64,000 nucleotides of DNA. Source: Paramarasmius palmivorus. Lineage: Eukaryota; Basidiomycota; Agaricomycetes; Agaricales; Marasmiaceae. The notes beneath the pieces were generated by a model. It was not told the origin of the DNA. It worked only from the letters and a program-made list of their open reading frames with translations, and did not search any database. Numbering within the stretch: position 1 is the first letter of the stretch; each line of letters begins with the position of its first letter. Shown here in pieces: positions 61,901 through 64,000 of this stretch. The stretch covers positions 186,001 to 250,000 of the forward strand of contig JAYKXP010000054.1 of NCBI GenBank assembly GCA_037176845.1, written 5' to 3'. The translations under genes were made by a program, and so were the position numbers.

Positions 61901-64000
61901 CAGCGTCTCTGCGCTGGGATGCCGCTGAAGCTTAAGTCGGAAAAGAAAGTTTGCTGTAGAATCCTGTTGAGACAATAACGATTGAACTGAGGTAACCGAC
62001 TGACCTTCATTCGATCTACTATTCCATTTGACATTAGTTCCCCAGTCAAGCACTGGAAGACCCATTTGTCTAAATGTATCATCGGGCACATATAGTTGCT
62101 TCGCAGAGTACCGCTTCATAGCATCACCTTCAGCCGTGAATGCAACTGTTTCTTCCAACCTTTTCATCTCGGTGCTAGTAAGAGTATCCTGAACAGAAGC
62201 CAAGTATTTGACTAGATCTGCAGATGTCCATTCTTTTGTCTTCACCATACTGCTAGGACGTCAGCCATGACATTCAATATGGCAGGAAGAAGGAAGACAC
62301 CGACCGGTCAAATATAATTTGGAGCTCTACGTGCTTCCGAACCTGGAGTTTCATCAGAAGCGCCTCCATTTGTCTCTCCTTACTGTTTGGGATGAAAGAG
62401 CCCCCTGAGAGCAGTGTTACTACCGGAAGATCATGGAAGATATCTGCTGATGCAAAATACGCCTCCTCAGGTCTTTTCATCCCCTTAGAGGTCGGTAGGC
62501 ATGGTATCGACTTGAGGAGTCGAATTATCTCGCTCAGCTGGTCCTGTGGTGGAGAACGAGACGCCCACGAAGCGATGATCTGTAGTACGTTCTCTGCCCA
62601 TGGAGGCGAAAGACGCATATCGTACTCCGGGGGACACTGGTCTGTGCGAAGATGATCCAGCCAATCGACCATGGTCAAATCTTTCCACCCCAGATGGCTT
62701 GAGAGCTTTGTGGCCGTCAGATTTTTGCTGACGCTTTCCGGGAGCATATGAGGCGGTAATGGGCCATCCATCGGTAGGTTCAGACCGCGACTTCGATTGT
62801 AAAAAGTTTTGATGGTACTGAGAGGTATAATTCTTTCGTTCGCTCCTCCTGGTTGGCCAATGATGAGGACAGCAGCGTCGAGCAAAGCTGCTAACTGCGT
62901 CGGTCCGATATTAGATTTGTCCAAGCTGGTCCACCACTGCAGACAGCTAGTCAGCTCCTCTACTGTCAAAGGCCTCGCCCGGAGCTCCTTCCAGACATCG
63001 TCAGGAAGAATAGGCTTGATCAATCCACGGTTCTGCAACGCAGTGATCATGTGCCGAGCACCCTGTGCGATGTCTTCAGGCAGTACAGGCAATTGCTTGA
63101 GGAAGGAGAAGGATGCGTCGGGGAGTCGTACGTCGGCGACATCGCGAATGCCCGTCGACGACATGAACGGAAATCGCGGTACGATGGTACAAGAGTAGAA
63201 AGCAGCCTCTAGGAGACTGGCAATATCGGAAGATGGTGTGGATGGGTAGAATGTAAAGAATTTCATAGCGTGAATGGCTTTACTTCTAAGCTCACTCTGG
63301 ATCTCTGCACTGGGAGCTGTGGAGTGCTCGTCCCACTTCTGCTTGATTTCACGCATTTCCTTCTCGTACCCTATGCGAGCTACTATTCCGCCGATGAAAA
63401 GTAGCTCCCTGTTCCAGACTATAAAAGGAAGGCGTTAGTCTTTGAACAGCCAGACCGGCTATACACCTACCAGCTACGCTACGATCCCTATAAAAGAAAA
63501 GTCAGAGTAAGCAACGTTAACATGGGTTTTCGATACTGACATGAGATCTATTGACTCTCGCTCTACTGTGGGTATAAACCTGGAGCTCTACAAGTAACTG
63601 ATGCGTCAGTTACTACAATAGCACGACAGGATGTGACCGTACCATATGTCCTCCCAGACCAGTTGTCTGTGCTGTAGCGTGCCCCTACATAAACTGAGTG
63701 AGCGTTGAGTATAGCCAGTTTATTGAAAGATGATGTACAATGAATATTCGTGCAGCACCAGTTCTATTCATTCATCGTGAGCTTATGCATAGGAAATGAG
63801 AGTCAATCATACCCTTCTAAATCCGCTCGCAAGCCTTGAAATACACTCCCAGTTGCAAACGTTTGTTCCTCATCCAGTTTCCTACTGGCATCGTATTCGT
63901 CCTTTCCGGTCTATGTCCCGTGTCAAAAGTATATCATTGCTCTATTGAAGAATAGCCGCACATAAATGAGATCGTATCTGAGAGTTCTGGGTGGCTGCTT
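58986..64000 (-). CDS. Sacsin-like DUF3684 protein, 3' part (5' end outside window)
   Basis: Large fungal protein of the DUF3684 family, whose N-terminus (beyond the window) carries an Hsp90/sacsin-like ATP-binding fold. Visible parts on the minus strand, in order: RSKAIHAMKFFTFYPSTPSS and LLEAAFYSCTIVPRFPFMSS (63.2 kb); LQWWTSLDKSNIGPTQLAAL (62.9 kb); KEWTSADLVKYLASVQDTL (62.2 kb); VYVNSKWAAFGLPILRSDKR (61.6 kb); EIRHLILERLPLFLHEHTHA (60.6 kb). A proline-rich piece (NVPPPPPESS, LPSPPPPIPDK; 60.0-59.8 kb) follows, then NREQMQQVKETLNEGYCDVS and MIAFNRNGSIFFNLRYYEAW. The last exon (59118-58986) has YFTLAHEIAHNLVQPHN, an HExxH zinc-protease-like motif. The stop is at 58986-58988. Exons are numerous and only partly resolved. 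Cellular role is unknown. Confidence 0.8.

Overview
The window is nuclear DNA of a filamentous basidiomycete, most likely an Agaricomycete (mushroom-forming fungus). Genes are densely packed on both strands and split by many short introns (about 50-60 nt, GT...AG). The protein set also fits: a fungal DOCK-type GEF, a MedA-type developmental regulator, a Rax2 with a cytoplasmic SH3 domain, a DUF3712 giant, a DUF3684 sacsin-like protein, and a transposase-like family that I remember as common in Agaricomycetes. There is no bacterial or plasmid signature, and I found no rRNA, tRNA or CRISPR array. Exon boundaries were read by eye from splice consensus, reading phase and protein-family continuity. 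Where I give an amino-acid length, the exons close in frame.

Layout. 1-16.8 kb: 3' part of a DOCK-family RhoGEF (+), MedA-like regulator (-), isoaspartyl peptidase/asparaginase (-), dysferlin-domain peroxin (-) head to head with GPI18 mannosyltransferase (+), ATP synthase subunit f (-), a small secreted protein (+), and a peroxisomal SCPx-type thiolase ending in the PTS1 AKL (-). 17.4-20.5 kb: a 993-aa protein with a coiled coil followed by a D...CxxH...E layout, probably transposase-derived. 21-24.4 kb: the NatC Lsm subunit NAA38, then a gene-poor stretch holding a 1.39-kb element with 29-30 bp terminal inverted repeats. 24.4-37 kb: a Ser/Thr-rich GPI-type wall protein with tandem repeats, a HAD phosphatase, a probable complex I accessory subunit, Rax2 with SH3, Rei1, Rab6/Ypt6 and the V-ATPase proteolipid c. 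37.4-46.3 kb: alanyl-tRNA synthetase, TORC2 subunit Bit61/HbrB, a nuclear hypothetical, HAP2/NF-YA and THO1. 46.6-56.3 kb: one giant type II membrane protein built of three tandem DUF3712-type modules. 57.7-64 kb: a basic nuclear hypothetical and the 3' part of a DUF3684 sacsin-like protein.

Most genes are housekeeping or growth functions: polarity (DOCK, Rax2), trafficking (Ypt6, V-ATPase), mitochondria (ATP synthase f, complex I subunit), peroxisomes (peroxin, SCPx), and translation or ribosome assembly (AlaRS, Rei1). They do not form one pathway. The least explained parts are the transposase-like gene, the inverted-repeat element, the tripled DUF3712 giant, the Rax2-SH3 fusion and several microexons or abnormal splice sites.
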